In this document: one piece after another, positions 11,501 through 25,813 of the stretch
How the letters are laid out: each line of letters begins with the position of its first letter
Numbering within the stretch: position 1 is the stretch's first letter
Source of the DNA: Drosophila persimilis
Taxonomy: Eukaryota; Arthropoda; Insecta; Diptera; Drosophilidae
Direction of reading: 5' to 3'
DNA length: 64,000 bases
Assembly (NCBI RefSeq): GCF_003286085.1
Contig: NW_020825322.1
Coordinates: forward strand, 186,001 to 250,000
Made by a program: the position numbers and the translations under genes
The notes under the pieces: model-generated
Seen by the model: only the letters and a program-made list of their open reading frames with translations
What the model was told of the DNA's origin: nothing
The model's database searches: none

Positions 11501-13057
11501 GACTCTTCGGCGTCGTCGTCGTCGTCGTCGGGCAGAGCTTCGTCGTTTTGAACGTCGTCGTCGTCGTTGGCGTCTTCGTTTAGTGCCGAGAGCACTAAAT
11601 GCTGCTGCGACAGCATCTCATCTCAACATGTTGCTAGTCAGCAACTCACCAAAGTCAGCTCGCTCTCTCGCTCGCACTTACTGTTGTACTGCAGCGCACT
11701 GTGTTGGATACATTTGTTGCTGAAGCCAATGTTGCCGAACCATTGATGCTGCTTATCAAGATACTGCTGGCAATATGTGGCTGGCAGTATGTTGCATTGG
11801 CAATGATTTAATGGCCTTTTTGGATTTTGTTGCATCCACAGATTGTGGTAGTATTTTGAGTCCCAACATAGGAATAAATGCAAGCTGAATATATCGCGAT
11901 TGCGACTCTTGACTGAGTGTCCCAAAATTTCTAAGGGAAATAGAGCAGCAAAAGATTTTTTAAAAATCAAAATCTATCAGATGGTATATAATATTTTGCT
12001 GATTATCTAAGGTAATCCAAATAATAATCATAATTCTCCACACCTCTTTCATGGCACTTCCTCCACTTATTTTCTTTTTTCTCTCTTTCTTCCATTTCGC
12101 TTTCGTCTTGAGATTCTCTCTTTCTTTTGGGTCTCTTCTATTGCTGAGACGGAGACCGAGACCGAGACTGAGGCTTTTGTGCTGGTTGTTTGCTCTTCCG
12201 ATGGCTATCGATAATGAAGACGACGGACGGCTCTCGCCTCTCGGCTCTCGGTTTTGGGCTCGACCTGGTCTGGTCTGCTGCCCAGCCCAGGCCCTGTCTT
12301 TGACCAAGTTATTAAGTTGTCGTTAATGAAAATCATCAATTTCCGAAGAGGGGCGCGTAATTACTGCCAGGCCATCGAATGGTGATGTCGATGGCGATGC
12401 CTCTCGACGATGGCTTCATTAAAGTCTGTGTCCCCACCTGGCCCCTCCCCCCATCCCACGGTCTGTTCCACATGCAGCGCCTACTCCAATATTTGCTGCA
12501 TTCTGCCTGCACCTTGCTGATAAGACCGTTTCACTTTCTGTTCTCTCTGCCACACAGACACCCCCTGCTCCTGCTCCTGCCCCACGCTCTCGTATCATAA
12601 TTGGCTGCCACGCGCTTTTGTTTGCTTTTGTTTTGAAGGCGCATTTAATTAGCTCTGATGGGGGCAGCATGTGGAGGCATGTCTGCGGGTGTGGGGGCGT
12701 GGAGGCGTGCAGTGGCCGTGGCCGAAACCAAATCAAAATCGGTGTTAATTATTCGATAGGCAGGGCTTAGGGGCTTCCATTCCAATCGGCAAATGGAAAT
12801 GCTACGGTTGGGGACTATCTGTGGGGTATTGGTTAATGGAAAGGCCTAACTTCAATGAGGAAACAATAGCAGAAAAGAAAGTCAATATCTTTACACTGAT
12901 TCTTGAATGAGAGCACTGCCTCCAGAGTTGTATTGGGCAACGTTTACAAGTGAATGGCAAAGTGCCAAAGAAACAGCTGACCGTCATTTTTCCTACTAAT
13001 GTATAATAATATATTTCATTTTAAAGAGTTTAATATTAGACGTAACGCTGCGCCTTT

Positions 13058-13069
13058 TTTCTCTCAGTG
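13058..13069 (+). repeat. Solo TTTCTCTCAGTG motif
   Basis: Exact match to the right-end motif of the paired segments described below. No convincing left partner was found upstream. It marks one edge of an AT-rich island. Confidence 0.5.
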
Positions 13070-14145
13070 TAAGTCATTCTCCATCCTTACTCATTCAGAA
13101 GTATCCCTATTCTCATCTCATAAAATACATTTCCCAGGGACAAAATCGCTGCTGAAAATATGTTTCTCCCATTAGAAGGTAGTATTTTCCACATTCTACA
13201 CTGATATTTCTTTCTTTTTAGTTTTCTCTGTTAATTAATGTTCCTTAATTTATTTACCCTATCACTTTACCGATCTGGCACGGCAGCTGTTTGTTTGTCT
13301 TTAATCTATACTACGACTATATGCCCCCACACATCTATCGAAGCAATCAACTTTAATTGTAGCCAGAGATTAGATGTCTGTTCACCTTTGAGCCACTCCA
13401 TCTCCAGGGGAAGAATACTGGTAGGATACACCCACGCACACCCACACACCCCCGCCACACACTCTCAGGGAAAGACAGCTGGTCGGCTCATTTCCGCTTC
13501 CTTTGTTGGGAGGCGGATGCCACTTCCTGGGGCAGCCTCGAAGCCTGCCTTGCCGCCTCCTCCACGGCTTATCGAAAGGGGAAGCCCTAGTACCAGGAAT
13601 ACAGGAACACAGAGGGCTTCAGGGCCGGATCAGAACTTTTGCTTTATTACCTTGGCAGTAGGCGTGGCAGCTGCAACAGCCGCAAAGCCCACGACCGCAG
13701 CATGGATGCTAGTGTGCTTGTGAGTATCTGTGAGAGCATCCTGCTAGCATCTGTATCTGTATCCGTGTGCGGTACGGTGCGGTGTGGTGCTTGTGTTTGC
13801 TTGTGTGCCAGACAGTGCCAAACTTTGGCTTAATATTGGCAAGTGCGTAATGAAAATTGCATTGTCGTTTTCAGTGAGTGGTTCCGGGTGGATCGGGTTT
13901 TGCGGGGATTGAGAGTGGGGTGTGGGGTGTGGGGTGTCGGAAGTGGGTCCCTCACATGGTCTGAGGCCTGCTTTTGGGTCCAGCCTTTTGTCCATCCCTC
14001 TCTCTCTCTCTCTCGAAGTCCAAACGGGCTTTTCTGGTGGTCTGTTTGTTTGTTTGTTTGCTCGCTTGGGCCCGGCGGCAAGATTTTTAGATTATGACGG
14101 CTCTGCAATCCTCCCCCCCACACTCTACTTCGATTGGGGGTTCTA

Positions 14146-14620
14146 CACTGCAGGAAATTCAGTATGTGAACCATTAATTAGGATTAAGGGATTGAGGCTG
14201 GGGCATACGAATAAATAAATATAGAAAGCAGGCATTTTGGAAGGCAGTTCTTGACTCTTTTTCGACTGATTTTTTATGTATTTTTTATCCTTGACTTAAA
14301 AGCCTCACAGTCTGATTCAAATACCAGAATGACTACAAATCTAGCTATAATTTTGCTCCCCAAGCAGAACCTTCGCCTGGAGACACAGCCCTTGGGACCT
14401 AGAGGCTAGAAGGATGCGTCCAAGCACTTCTTGGCTTTACTAGTACCCAGTTGTTCCTTAAGATCTGCGCTCTCTTCGCCGTAAAACGATGCCGTACCTA
14501 CCAGTGTAGAACCTCTTTGGAATGGTTCACAGCACAGGGAAAACCACACGTTTTAAATCCCTTTTTGTTATCATTAAATTGTTGTCCAACTTTGTTCTAA
14601 CCCCCCACTTTCTCTCAGTG
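14146..14620. repeat. Segment bounded by inverted CACTG..GAAA motifs (475 bp)
   Basis: Left CACTGCAGGAAA (14146-14157) and right TTTCTCTCAGTG (14609-14620) are inverted and match at 9 of 12 positions. Inside, GGTTCTACACTG (14139-14150) has an exact reverse complement at 14502-14513, giving a second inverted pair. There is no clear target duplication and no coding content. It could be a degenerate short DNA element. Confidence 0.4.
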
Positions 14621-16430
14621 CTTGCAGTATTTGTGGGCATGTATTTGTTTGGTGGCGAGACGCTCTTTCACTTTATTGGCGACATCAATGAATGCGGGGA
14701 CGCCGCTGCCCATCGAGGACTTGTAGATTCACACGCCTGCAACACCCATTCAGCTGGTGGAGAATGCCCTCTTTTGGAGCACACTCCTCCCTCACTCCTG
14801 CCTTCGTTTTGTGGTCACTTTTTTGGCCAATATTTATCTTAACGGTTTTGTTTGTCTTTTACAAAGCGTTCGACTGTGGCTCTTTGCCGTTGCTGTTGCT
14901 GTTTTTGTTGCTGTTGTTGTATCTTGATTTTATTGCTAGAGTTGCAAACATGCAACAGAAATAGCAAGAGCCCCAGAGTAGAGCAATACTCGTAATAAAA
15001 AGGAGCATCGGGCATAGAGAGCCTGCCACACGCCACCGCCACCGATCCCTCGAGTGGGACAGGGACTGGAAGTGGGACTGGAAGTGCGAGTGGAGGGTGG
15101 AGGGTGGCGGCGCTGCAACAGAAACGCACAGATAGATGACTAGATTCCTATCAGCGTCAATAAATAAAGTTTTTAAATGGAACAAGAAAATAAATATGTG
15201 TCTCCCTGTGTCTCCCTGTTGTCACAGAGCAGCGGAGCGGAGACGACAGTAGACCCAGATGAGGAGGCTGCTGATGCAGGAGATCCCGGCGCGGCTGACA
15301 GTGGTCCACAAGAGGAGGATAGGTGGGTACAATATGAAGCATGTTTCTGGAAATGGATCTTACACAACTTTTACTTTCAAAGTCAGCCAAATTCAATGAA
15401 GGATGGTTGGAAAACACTGTACCTTCCTGATTAAAGCAGATTATCACAGCCATCATTCATTCATTGAGTGATCCAATGCAAAGGTGAGGGCTAATTGAGT
15501 GCCTCTATTCATTTATTTCTTTATATATTTATTTATAATGAAAGCTTTAGCCACAACGTTTCACATTGATTTGGTTTTGGTCAAACCATAACTAATAAAA
15601 TTGTATACATTATATTGAATTATCGTTTATGGGTACACATGATATGTTCGTTCTTTTCGCATAGAAGGCTCGAAGAAATGGCACTCCAAACTTATGGATG
15701 TCGGTGGTTGGATGGTAATATTTTTCTGTTTGTTTTCCACCATTCCTTGGCCAATGCTGCTTAGTTACAGGATGAATGAATTTTGAGTCCTAAGAATAGG
15801 TGTTATTCCCACTGTATCCGTAGTAGCTTCGGGGAGGCACCTCCCCTGGAGGCATTCCCATCAGCTGCTGCTGCTGCTTTGTCCGGGGTTTTGCTCATAT
15901 TGAAAAAGTTTTTTCGAGTATCCATTGCCATTGCCTGTGTCTCTCTCACCCAGTCTCTCTGTCTCCCAATGTCTCATTTTCTCTGTCTCGTAGTCTTCCT
16001 GTCTCTCTCTTTCGCTCTCTGTCGCTCTCTGTGTGTTTCTCTGCCTGCCTGTGTCTGGCCTGTCTGTTGGCTGTCTGTTTGTTTGCGCGCTTTGTCTCAT
16101 GTCTTGTGCAATATGCGTCGTGTCTTGGGGTATGCTCCTCCGCGCCCCACGCCATGCCACACCACCCATTGGTGCTCCATCGACGACTCCTCCTCCTCCT
16201 GATTGCACTCTGGCAACCACCCACCCACCCACCAGCTCCTACTGCTAGTCCCCGGGTCCTCCCATTCCTGCTGTTGACGGAGCAAATGCAGCAGCATCTC
16301 CCAGTGCTCTCGCCTACATACGAATACGAGGAGAACATGCACCAACTTACATTGATTTTATAATTAGCTTTGCCGCGCTCAGTGGGTCGCCGGTGGGTTG
16401 AGCACAGGAAGAGCTGGTTGTCCTAGGGCC

Positions 16431-16462
16431 TTGGGGGTTGGGGGTTGGGGGTTGGGGGTTGG
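16431..16462 (+). repeat. TTGGGGG tandem repeat, G-quadruplex motif
   Basis: Four runs of five G separated by TT, then GGTTGG, on the plus strand. This is a canonical intramolecular G-quadruplex pattern with very short loops. It lies in the intergenic region about 5 kb upstream of netrin gene 1. Confidence 0.85.
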
Positions 16463-17649
16463 TTGGTGGCAGGATGTGCGCTGCCTGGCAAAAGAATTCA
16501 ATGTCGAAGTCAACTCGTGGGCCATTAAAACCAGCCAATTACCTTCAAGACTCATTAAGTGCTACAAGCTATGGTATCGCCATCCCCATCTCCCCATCCG
16601 CTGCAGCGGGTGGCACTGGTCCATGGGGCTCCTGCCATGGTGGGTTCTTCGGTGGAGAAAGGGCTACCGTACCGCACCGTACCGTTGGCTGACCGTTACA
16701 ATCGAATTAGGCGCCGCTCGGAACGCTAAATGCAATTAAAACTACAAGATGTTGATTACATTAGAAGTGCAGGACAAACAGGAGCAGGAGCTGGAGCTGG
16801 AGCAGGACCAACAGCAGTAGCACGGCGAGCACTAGGATGGTGTGCTTTCGTGGGTCTGAGGTTGGGGAAGGATTGAAGCGTGCTCTCTGGCCAGCCATAG
16901 GAGCCGGCAAAATGTCAAGCATTTCCCCCCATGCCATGCCCACACGCTGTTGGCTGCGTGCTCTGTTGTTGTCATGCCCGGAAAAGTTGCGGCCAACTTG
17001 GGCGAGACTCCGACTCCGACTCCGACCCCCCTTCCTCCCTCCCATTCTGCCACTCTCCCACTCTGATGTTGTCCTGGCTGCCGGTTCATATTTTATCCTT
17101 TTTTTTTTGCTGCTGCTGGACCTCTTTTTTCTGTCACGTTCATGCCCCAAAAATTGTTGCGGTTGACCAAAATTATTTTGCATTCACAAAAAAACAGGAT
17201 CAAAATTAAAGCCCTGGGCGCCGAATCATTAGACACTCTCGATCATAGATATTGGTATAAAGTGTGTGGAAAGATATTCAAAATAATATTTTTAGGGTTT
17301 TCTTTTTGATTATTTTCAGAAAAAATAGAATTTTGGATTTTTGGCAGCTATTATCTTATGGTATTGTTATATGGATATGAAATTTTTGTTTATTTTATAT
17401 TGGATCCTGTCTTTTCAAGTGATAAACATCTTTCGAGTGGACAAATACTCGTTAGCAATCCAAACAAAAATAGCAAAAATAGACGTCTTTGCAAAGTATT
17501 TGCCAGATAAAGAGCTCTATATCGATACTACATTTCAAAATGATGATCCACACTCTATATATATATATAGTATATACATTCCATTCCCTTTTATTGTGCC
17601 AAATATCAGATCCAATTCGTTGTAACCTTTTAAGGAGTACCATAAAAAA

Positions 17650-17684
17650 AGCAGAGAGAGAGAGAGAGAGAGTGAGAGAGAAAA
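17650..17684. repeat. AG dinucleotide repeat
   Basis: An almost pure GA run with one GTGAG interruption. Such runs contain many GAGAG sites, which the GAGA factor (Trl) can bind, but function here is not shown. Confidence 0.85.
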
Positions 17685-20564
17685 AACCAACGAAAGTAAA
17701 CAAAAAAGTTTGTCAATGTCGTGGGGGACCCAAAGGGGCGCAAGGGTATGAAGGGTGGCCAGAACTAATGTGTCAGCCATCACTCATCATACACATATGA
17801 AGGAGTCGTCCGTATGTGTGCGTGCGGGTGTGTGTGTCAGGGCCAAAGCCTCAACGCTAATTTGTGGATGATAAATTATTGATGTTAAAGCCGAGCCAGA
17901 GAAGCACCGAAACAACCGCCAGAAACAACAACAACGGCCCAACCGCAACGACCGCATAATCCGGCTAAGCACAAATTACAATCCGAACTTGGCCAACAAC
18001 AGGGCAGAGTTGGGAAAGTCGGAAAAGCCAGGACGGGGGCCAGCCCGGCTCGAAATAGCTTGTCAACAGGCTAATCCCCTGAACCGCTCAGCCAACACGA
18101 ATCACTCATTCATACAAATCATTTTTACTTTTATTCAATCTGAGAAGTTCTGGGATTTCATATTTCCCATCTCTCCAATTCTCCACTCTCCATTCTTTAT
18201 CGCTCTCTCCACTCGGCTCCTCTTGCTACGTTCGTAAGCCCACAGGAATGCATTGGGGGACATGGGGGGGACGAGAGCTCGCGCTTGGTAATGGAATCAA
18301 AGGGAATCAATGGGGAATCACAGTGAATTGGAGTCGTTGCTTGGATAAACAGATTATACAAGCTCAGGCGAGGGACGACAGGGAAAGGTAACGTAGCAGA
18401 CAGAATGAAAATCGTAACGGTATCATCTTTAAAGAGGAAGGAAAATGGTTCAAGTGGAACCTCTGGGGGTAAAATGATGCCACGATGTAACCAATTAGGG
18501 GAATTAATCAACATAGACGGGGGCTCATGTATGTTCTTGGGGTTGAATTCAAAGAAAAATACATCTGTGGGTCATCAAACGAGTATAATCCACGAAACTA
18601 TAGAAAATATTCCCCCAACACTTGAGTTCGTTCTCGCAAAGTATTGCAAAGTGCTGGCAGCTGATGCTGCCCCAAAGCCACCGCTAAGTAGCATCCTTTC
18701 ATCACATCATTGGGTAATACTTACTCCTCCTGCACCGCCATCGGATTTGGCTGCCATTAAGGGCCAACCATCAGCTAATTGATTTAAGATTCCCTCTTCC
18801 GAAAACCCATTTACCTGCAGCTCTCCTCGGTGACACAGGCAGAGAGAGAATGAGAAAGAGACAATCCTTGAGCATAATCAGTTGCTCCTGCTTCAGATGG
18901 TCCTGCTGCTCCTGATGTTCTTCTGCTGATGCACTTAAAGTCATTTCCCTGCATCGACTCCTCTCTCTCTCTCTCTCTCTGTCTCACTCTGTCGCATTAT
19001 CCTGCCCCACTGCTGGCTCTCCACTCTGCCCCGTCTGCTGGCCATTTCATGGCTTTGGCAAACACTTGCCGCCAGCTGCTGCCGTTACTCCTGCTACTGC
19101 TGCTGCCTTCATTTGAATAGACAGTGGACATCGGAGCGGGGGCTTTGGCCAAGTCGGGAGCTCATCAAATGACGACTCCCGGACACCCCCGACTCCCGGC
19201 AACCGATGGCCACTTTGCGCCTGCTTTTGTTGGCTTTTGGCTATCTCTCGCTCTGCATTTGCCACTTCTGCTGCCTCTTGCTCTGCCCCCTCTCCCGCTC
19301 TCTGGGTTTCTGCTTAGGTGTCCGGCATTGTTTCAATTAGTGATTCCGGTGCTGGGGCCGGGGCCAGTGCCAGTGCCGAGGCTAGGTTGGGTGGATGTGG
19401 ATCCTGCCACCATGCCACTGTTGGCCACTCATTAGCAGCGCTTGCAGTTTGCGGTCTGCGGCCACTGTCTGACCTTACCCACTTACCCCTCGTTCTCCTG
19501 TTCTCCTGCTCTCCTGTTCCTGCAATCATCTCCTACCCGGTGCACGCTTCATCACCTCTTTTCCCCGCCATTTTTTTTTTTTTTGGAGGAGGAACCATTG
19601 TACTCCCAGGACAGGAGTGGGATATGAATCACAGGTACAGTGCGGTGCAGCACATTAGTGGTGTTCTGGGTTGGATGAAGTGTTTGAATTCTACTATGGG
19701 GATGCACTCAAAAGCCGTGTTATTCTGGCATTCATAGTCTCCGGAAGCCAGGTGTTCAAAGAGCAAAGCTTGTTCTGTTGCTCCAATTCTGTTTCAAGTA
19801 TATATAATAATTCTTTATGATTCAGCATTCTCCAATAGCCCTGTGGAAATATACTTAGTTTTCCAGCTGATTCTGGTATCGGAATATAGCTTTTTGTCCC
19901 TATTTCATTGACTAATCGTAATTCGATTATAGAGAAACAAATTTATGTTATTTTTCAATTGATTTTATTATCGGATCGATTCTCTGACGATCCTTTTGAA
20001 GTATCTCTCTGCCGGGAGTTCTGCTTTATGATTTCGAAAGGCATTGTGTTGTATATTATTTTTGTTAAATTTTGGCCTTAAATCTTTTTCTGCCACTCCC
20101 TACGTTTCCTTTTCCGCTTCCATCTCCGCCATCGTTGATTGTTTAATTATTTGCCATTTTTCGTAGCACACTTTTGTGGCGTGCGGGGGGGAGGGGGATG
20201 GGAAGAGGGTTCTCCACCATTGAAATGAAATGTTTGTCCCGCAGGACAGAAGTCCATGCATTCAATGAGTCCTCCGACTCTGCCATTTCTTGTCTGGGTC
20301 GCATGCTTTGTGCATTTATAATCATTTTTCATAAATGTCTGACCATTGGGCATAGACGACGACGGGCCTTTTCCATGGCCATGGCAGCCAGGCAGCCAGG
20401 CAGCAGCCAGAAGGCAGAAGGAGAAGCGTTCACATTTACTGTGACAGCTCTCAAAGGATTAGACGTGTTTCACATTTTAAATTGTTCATAGCGACTGTCC
20501 AGGTACCCCTTCATCATCGTCATGATGATGATGACTCCGCAGGGAAGGAGAGGGGAGAGGAGAC

Positions 20565-20632
20565 TCCCGACTCCCCACTCCCCACTCCCCACTCTCCACT
20601 CCCGACTCCCCACTGATGATGATGATGATGGT
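20565..20632. repeat. CTCCCCA/CTCCCGA minisatellite followed by GAT repeat
   Basis: A 7-base pyrimidine-rich tandem repeat with C/T changes, followed directly by six GAT units. Intergenic. Confidence 0.85.
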
Positions 20633-22696
20633 GACGTCCAGCAGCTGGCTTTTGTCTAGAAAACTGTCTAGGCGCCGATTGCTCAACTCGTTAGGGACAT
20701 GCGAGGACCAACAACAACACACATGGATGTACACCTTAAAACACCCCCCCGTCCCCCATATGCTCTCTCCATAGTCCTCTCTCGCCGTGTGTACCCTTTG
20801 GTGTCTCTTTATTCAATTGCCATTTGTTGCTCTCCCTTTGCCGTTGTTGCCATTCAGTTTTTGATGTGCATTTATGTACCTTTTAAACGACGCGTCCTGT
20901 GGGAAGGGTGTATAAGGTAGAGAGAGGACTTTTCGACTCTAAAGACTAGATATATGAACAGATTAGATGGGAAGGCCAAGGGGTGCTCTTTTTAAGTCAA
21001 GATATTTTCTATAAAATCTTCTATTATGACAATTTCCCATCACCTTTACTGCTGCCTTCTTTGGCTCTTGAAACACTGCACAAAGGGTATCTCTCCCTTC
21101 GAAATCATCATTTATGCCCATTCCCACTTGTTTTTTGTTGTACTTTTTGACTTTTGCTCTGCGGCAAAACTGATTTAAGCCGCTTACCCATCGCTCCATC
21201 CTGCCATGCCATGCCCCCTCAAAAGTGGGTCTGCCCATAAGCCGAATGCTCTCCAATGCCAATTCTGCGTGTTGCTTGGCGGGTAACTCTCCTCTGGGGT
21301 TCCCCTTTTCCATGGCTTCCCCGACTACCGCCGGTTCCCTGGTTTGGGTAATTGACGTTGATGGAGATTATGCAGACCTTATGCAGACGTCGACGCTCTG
21401 GCGCTCTGTTTGCATTGGCGTCATGGATAGCACCCGGCAAAAACAATATACATATGTACGTATGATATCTGGCATAACTTTAAAGCCCACCCCGCCCTTG
21501 ATTCGGGGTTTCGGAGTGCATTTACGCTGTAATAGAGAGCCGATTAAGTAGGGCTTTCAGGCGGATGGCGGGGAAGGTACAAAATAAAGTATGCACAAAT
21601 TCAGAAATTAATTAGCATCTATGTAAATGCTTCGCTTCGGTTATTAATGGAATATCAGGTGAAGAGCTTAAGCGATGAGTGGTTTCTGCTCTCCACAAAA
21701 AATTTGATGCATAATTACTTCAGTTCTCGAATATATATAATCCGATTTAGCGATTGCCATTCAATGTCTACAGCCTTGAATAATTGTATAGTGTTTTATT
21801 TGAAAGGGATTCATTGTCTGGAAATAGTTTGAGTCCCAATTGAACCATTTAAAGCACTGGTTTGTGATTTACTTGCATGCCGATTGATCTACTTTTGAAG
21901 AATTTCCAGCTTGGATTTGGGAAACTGATGTTTCCTCTGCCCTTCTGCCCTTGATTCTTGTCCTTCAGAAGTGTTCCCTAAGTGCCCCTATGTCTAGGAT
22001 ATCCTCTGTTGGAGCCCCCACTCTGCATTTCCCCTAATTTGATTTGCATTTTGGATGATTTATTCGGTTCCGGTTTGAAATTTCCAATCATTTCGATGGC
22101 CGCGAGGGTGATGCGAATTTTCAACCGCCAAAGCTTTTACCCAAAGAAATAAAACCATTTTATCATTCCACAATTAAAAGTCATTCGCAATGGGCCGTGA
22201 ACGCCACTCTGCCACCACTCTCGCGGCTGCTGCTGCTGCTGTGTCTGCTGTGTGGCATCGCGATGGGGCGCGTCTAATGAAGCGGCAACGACGCTGTTTT
22301 GGCCGCATCATCATCATGAAATGAGGCGTCATTAAGTAATAAGTCTCTGCTTTTTGGACATAAAGTCCCACTGCAAAGCCGATAAGGAGAAACGGAGGAG
22401 AAAGCCACGAGGAATAAAAAGTTGAGCCAAAAGCTATTAAAAGCCCAAAAGGCGACTCGCGCTGAACGCCCCCGCTAAGGGGCACGGGCACGCCTTCTGG
22501 CCAGAAGCGACAGAAATGCAGAGAGAGAGAGGAGATGGAGGGAGGAGAAACCGCTTAACGACTTCATTAAGTGATGGCCAAGACAGAGCAGAGACAGTGG
22601 GGGCTGAATGGCGAATGGGATAGAGAGAGAGTTTAAGTTTTAAGAGGAACTGCAGTAACTGACTGCCGAGTGCCGGGGCCCAGTCAATCACTCAAT

Positions 22697-22729
22697 CAGT
22701 CAGTCAGTCAGTCAGTCAGTCAGTCAGTC
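22697..22729. repeat. CAGT tetranucleotide repeat
   Basis: About eight CAGT units, with imperfect CAAT/CACT units before them. Intergenic. Confidence 0.9.
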
Positions 22730-22884
22730 TGCCAGGCAGTCCGAGGTCCGAGGTCCGAGGCAGACGCCATCTCAAGACGTGGCACTTCCGTTTCCGCTTC
22801 AGCAGCAGCGGCAGCGGCGGAAGGGGACACGGACGCAGACGCGGACGCGGAAAAGAAAAATGAACATTGCTCCAAACGGATTCG

Positions 22885-22916
<32 letters not shown>

Positions 22917-25813
22917 ATTCTCTTTGTTGCTCTTTTTTTAAGTGTTTCGTTTCTCTGATTTCGCTTACGCTTCGTCTTTTGTGTCTTGCCACAATGGCTG
23001 CCAGTGCTCCCTATCCCTGCCCTGGCAGACCCTTTTTGTTTGCCGTTTCCGAGCGGGGCGCGAAAAGTGGTTTCTATTTATTTATTTATATTCCCATTGT
23101 GCAAGTTGCAAGCAGCGAAAAATGTGGCACACACACACACACAGAGACTGAGTGCCACACAGTTGCACTGCACGGAGACTGTTCGATATTGCAACGTGGG
23201 GCGTGGCCACGATGAAGGGCTTTGGGGAAAAGCGATTTCGCGGCTAAGCCCCCCGGAACAAGCCAAGAGATTAGCAAAGTTATGGCCAAAAAGAGAAAAC
23301 GGAGCGAGAGAGAGGAGTGGACCAAAGAAACCTGCGCTTTAAGGATTAAACAAGGAAACTTTTGTGGTCCTACATTCGATTTTTAAACGGATTTTGATGA
23401 TTTGTAGTGTTTGGTTGGATAAAAGCCAAGAAAATAGTGGCATCAGATATTGAACAAGTGCCATGTGCATTTTAGTTACAATGCTTCGTGGTACAGGTAC
23501 CCGAAAGGAATATCTTATAAATATCCGAAAATCTGATCGCCCTCTACATTAAGGCGAACTTGAACCAATATGGTCTTAGGCTCAAAGAGAGCCTCGATAT
23601 GTCTGCGATCTCTGTTGATGAACAGGACCTTGTCGATCCGTTCCAAAGAAGCTTTGGATTTTTAGCAGCGGATTCGCTGTATCTGGTACTGGCACTGGTT
23701 ACCTCAATTCTTTCTTGTGCTATCCTTCGTCTCTCGGTAGCTTAGTCCGTCCCAGTCTTTGGTGACGCGCAAAAGTCGGTCCCAATAAAGCAAAAACAAA
23801 ATAGATTGCTTGGGCATGACGCAGAATCACGAAAAACCCTGTTATAGAACAGCTCTTGGTAATTTGGTCTTTGTTAAACGCTATATGAAGGAGTGTACAA
23901 AAACTTGAGAGGAATATCTCAAGGCGTGCGAATGCTTTCTAGTGGTTCTTGCAGATGAACGAATAGAGGAAAAAAGCCTGAGAAAGATCTGAAAATAATT
24001 TTGGAAATCAAATTCCCTTATACTTTTGAATGTTTGAGAACCCCCAACGGTAGAGAGAATCCTCTAACTCCAATGAAAATTTTAATATTTTATAAAAGAA
24101 CGGGAATCCCTTAAAGTCCTATCCACAAAATGATGGCAAAACATTCCTCACACAGGCAGCACTTCAGCAAAAGGCATAGCTCCCATGCTCGTATCTCTCC
24201 TTTATTCAAATGAAGTCTTGTGGAGTAATCGATCAATCGAGTAGATGTGTGGCCTCATCGTTCTCTATCAATGAATGACATCATAATTTCCTTTCTCAAT
24301 TGGGTTCTTCCACCACTCGCTTTCCCCTGTCTCCTCCGCCTGCTGCTCTGCATTTCCATTTCCCTTTTGGAGCCACCCTTTGTCAGGAAAATGCACTTAA
24401 AGGGGGAGCCAAAGTTTCGGCTAGGAGGACTTTATGCATTTGTCAATTTGTTAAGCGCATAAGTTTCAGTTTCGTTCCTTGGGTTCTTCTGCTTTTTGTT
24501 CTTGCATTTTGATGCTGCACTCTTCCCCTCCAGCTGCCACACTTTGCCATAAAGCACACACACACACACACGCACAAAGATGGAGCCTGGCTAGAGGGAT
24601 GTAGGGACCGAAAGAGATGGCGAAAGTTTATAATCTTTTACGGAGCTGAGAACTAATTGCAATGTAAATAAATTACAGGCGACACTTGCAGCAGCAGCAG
24701 CACCAGTGCCGCCTCCTTCCTTCCTTCCTACCTCCCTCCCAGTCTCTTCTACCCTTAGCGAGAGCTTAGCAATATTTCACTCAATATTCAAAAGCAGCCA
24801 GAGAATGCATCTCTCTCACGTTGTGTCTCAGTCTGTCTCTGTCTTTGTCTCTGACGATGGCTCCGCCCCGCTCTCCTGCCTCCTGCCTCTTGTCGAAAAA
24901 CGCATTCAACTCGACTTAACTAACTATTAAGCACTACTTGAAGTTTTACACAGGATATATGCATGTACTCGCCCTCGTTCCTTCTTGCCCCTGGCTTCTT
25001 GCTCCTCCCAGCATCCTGCCAGAGTGACTTTCCTCCTAACAGAAATAGACACAGAGATTCCCCTCACTCTAAGGGGTATTTCAGCTATTAAAAGGTATAG
25101 GAATGTTATCAAATCAATGTGATAAAGGAATAAATATATGTGTATGGAGAGATAGAGGAAAGAAGAGACCTTATCATTGCTTATCAATGGACATAGATAT
25201 GTACATCGAAAGATAAAGGATACTACACCAACGTAAGGATAAAAAACTATAGAATAAATCTTTAAGGCTTACCCCAAAGGGCATTCCTGAGCCTTCTATT
25301 CTTTGGTAAGGGTATCCCTGTAATCGTCTGTGAGTCATAAGTATTTGGGGTCCTTGTTCTTAGTTGTCGTTTGGTCGTTTGTCGGCATCGTTTGCAGCCT
25401 GTCCTTGCCGTCGCCGTTGTGTCATTACGACTTTGTGTGCGTGTCCCCAATACTTAGGAGAGTGCCACACACTCGTGTGCCTGACACACAGTGTGCCCGT
25501 GTGTGTCCCTGAGTGGGTTGTCCTTGTCGATTTACATGAGTTGCAATTAGTGCGCTCTGCAGCCAAAGTCCCTTGTATGGAGCTTTGGCAACACTTTTGG
25601 GCTCCGACTGCCACTGCCACTGCCACTGCCCCTGTGACGCCCCCTACCCCCGACTATTGTTTGCGGTGTGCTTTTGTGTGGCCCAAATGTGCCGGAAAGT
25701 GTTTCGGCCTTTGGGAGCAGGCTGAAACTCTCTGCCCCACTCGCTCTCTCGCTCTCTCCGTCTCCGGGGGATCCTGTCCAGTATATCCTGTAGTGTCCTG
25801 TCGCCTGGCTTTT

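Noticed and set aside
16431..16462. Interstitial telomere sequence
   Set aside because: TTGGGGG resembles ciliate telomeres, but Drosophila telomeres are retrotransposon-based; a local tandem repeat is the simpler explanation.
18405..18782. 125-codon open frame on the plus strand
   Set aside because: No domain, no promoter or splice signals and no supporting neighbour; length is within chance for this composition.
22670..23215. 181-codon frame beginning with Ser-Val-Gln repeats
   Set aside because: It is built from the CAGT array, GCA-rich sequence and a TC run, with no domain resemblance.
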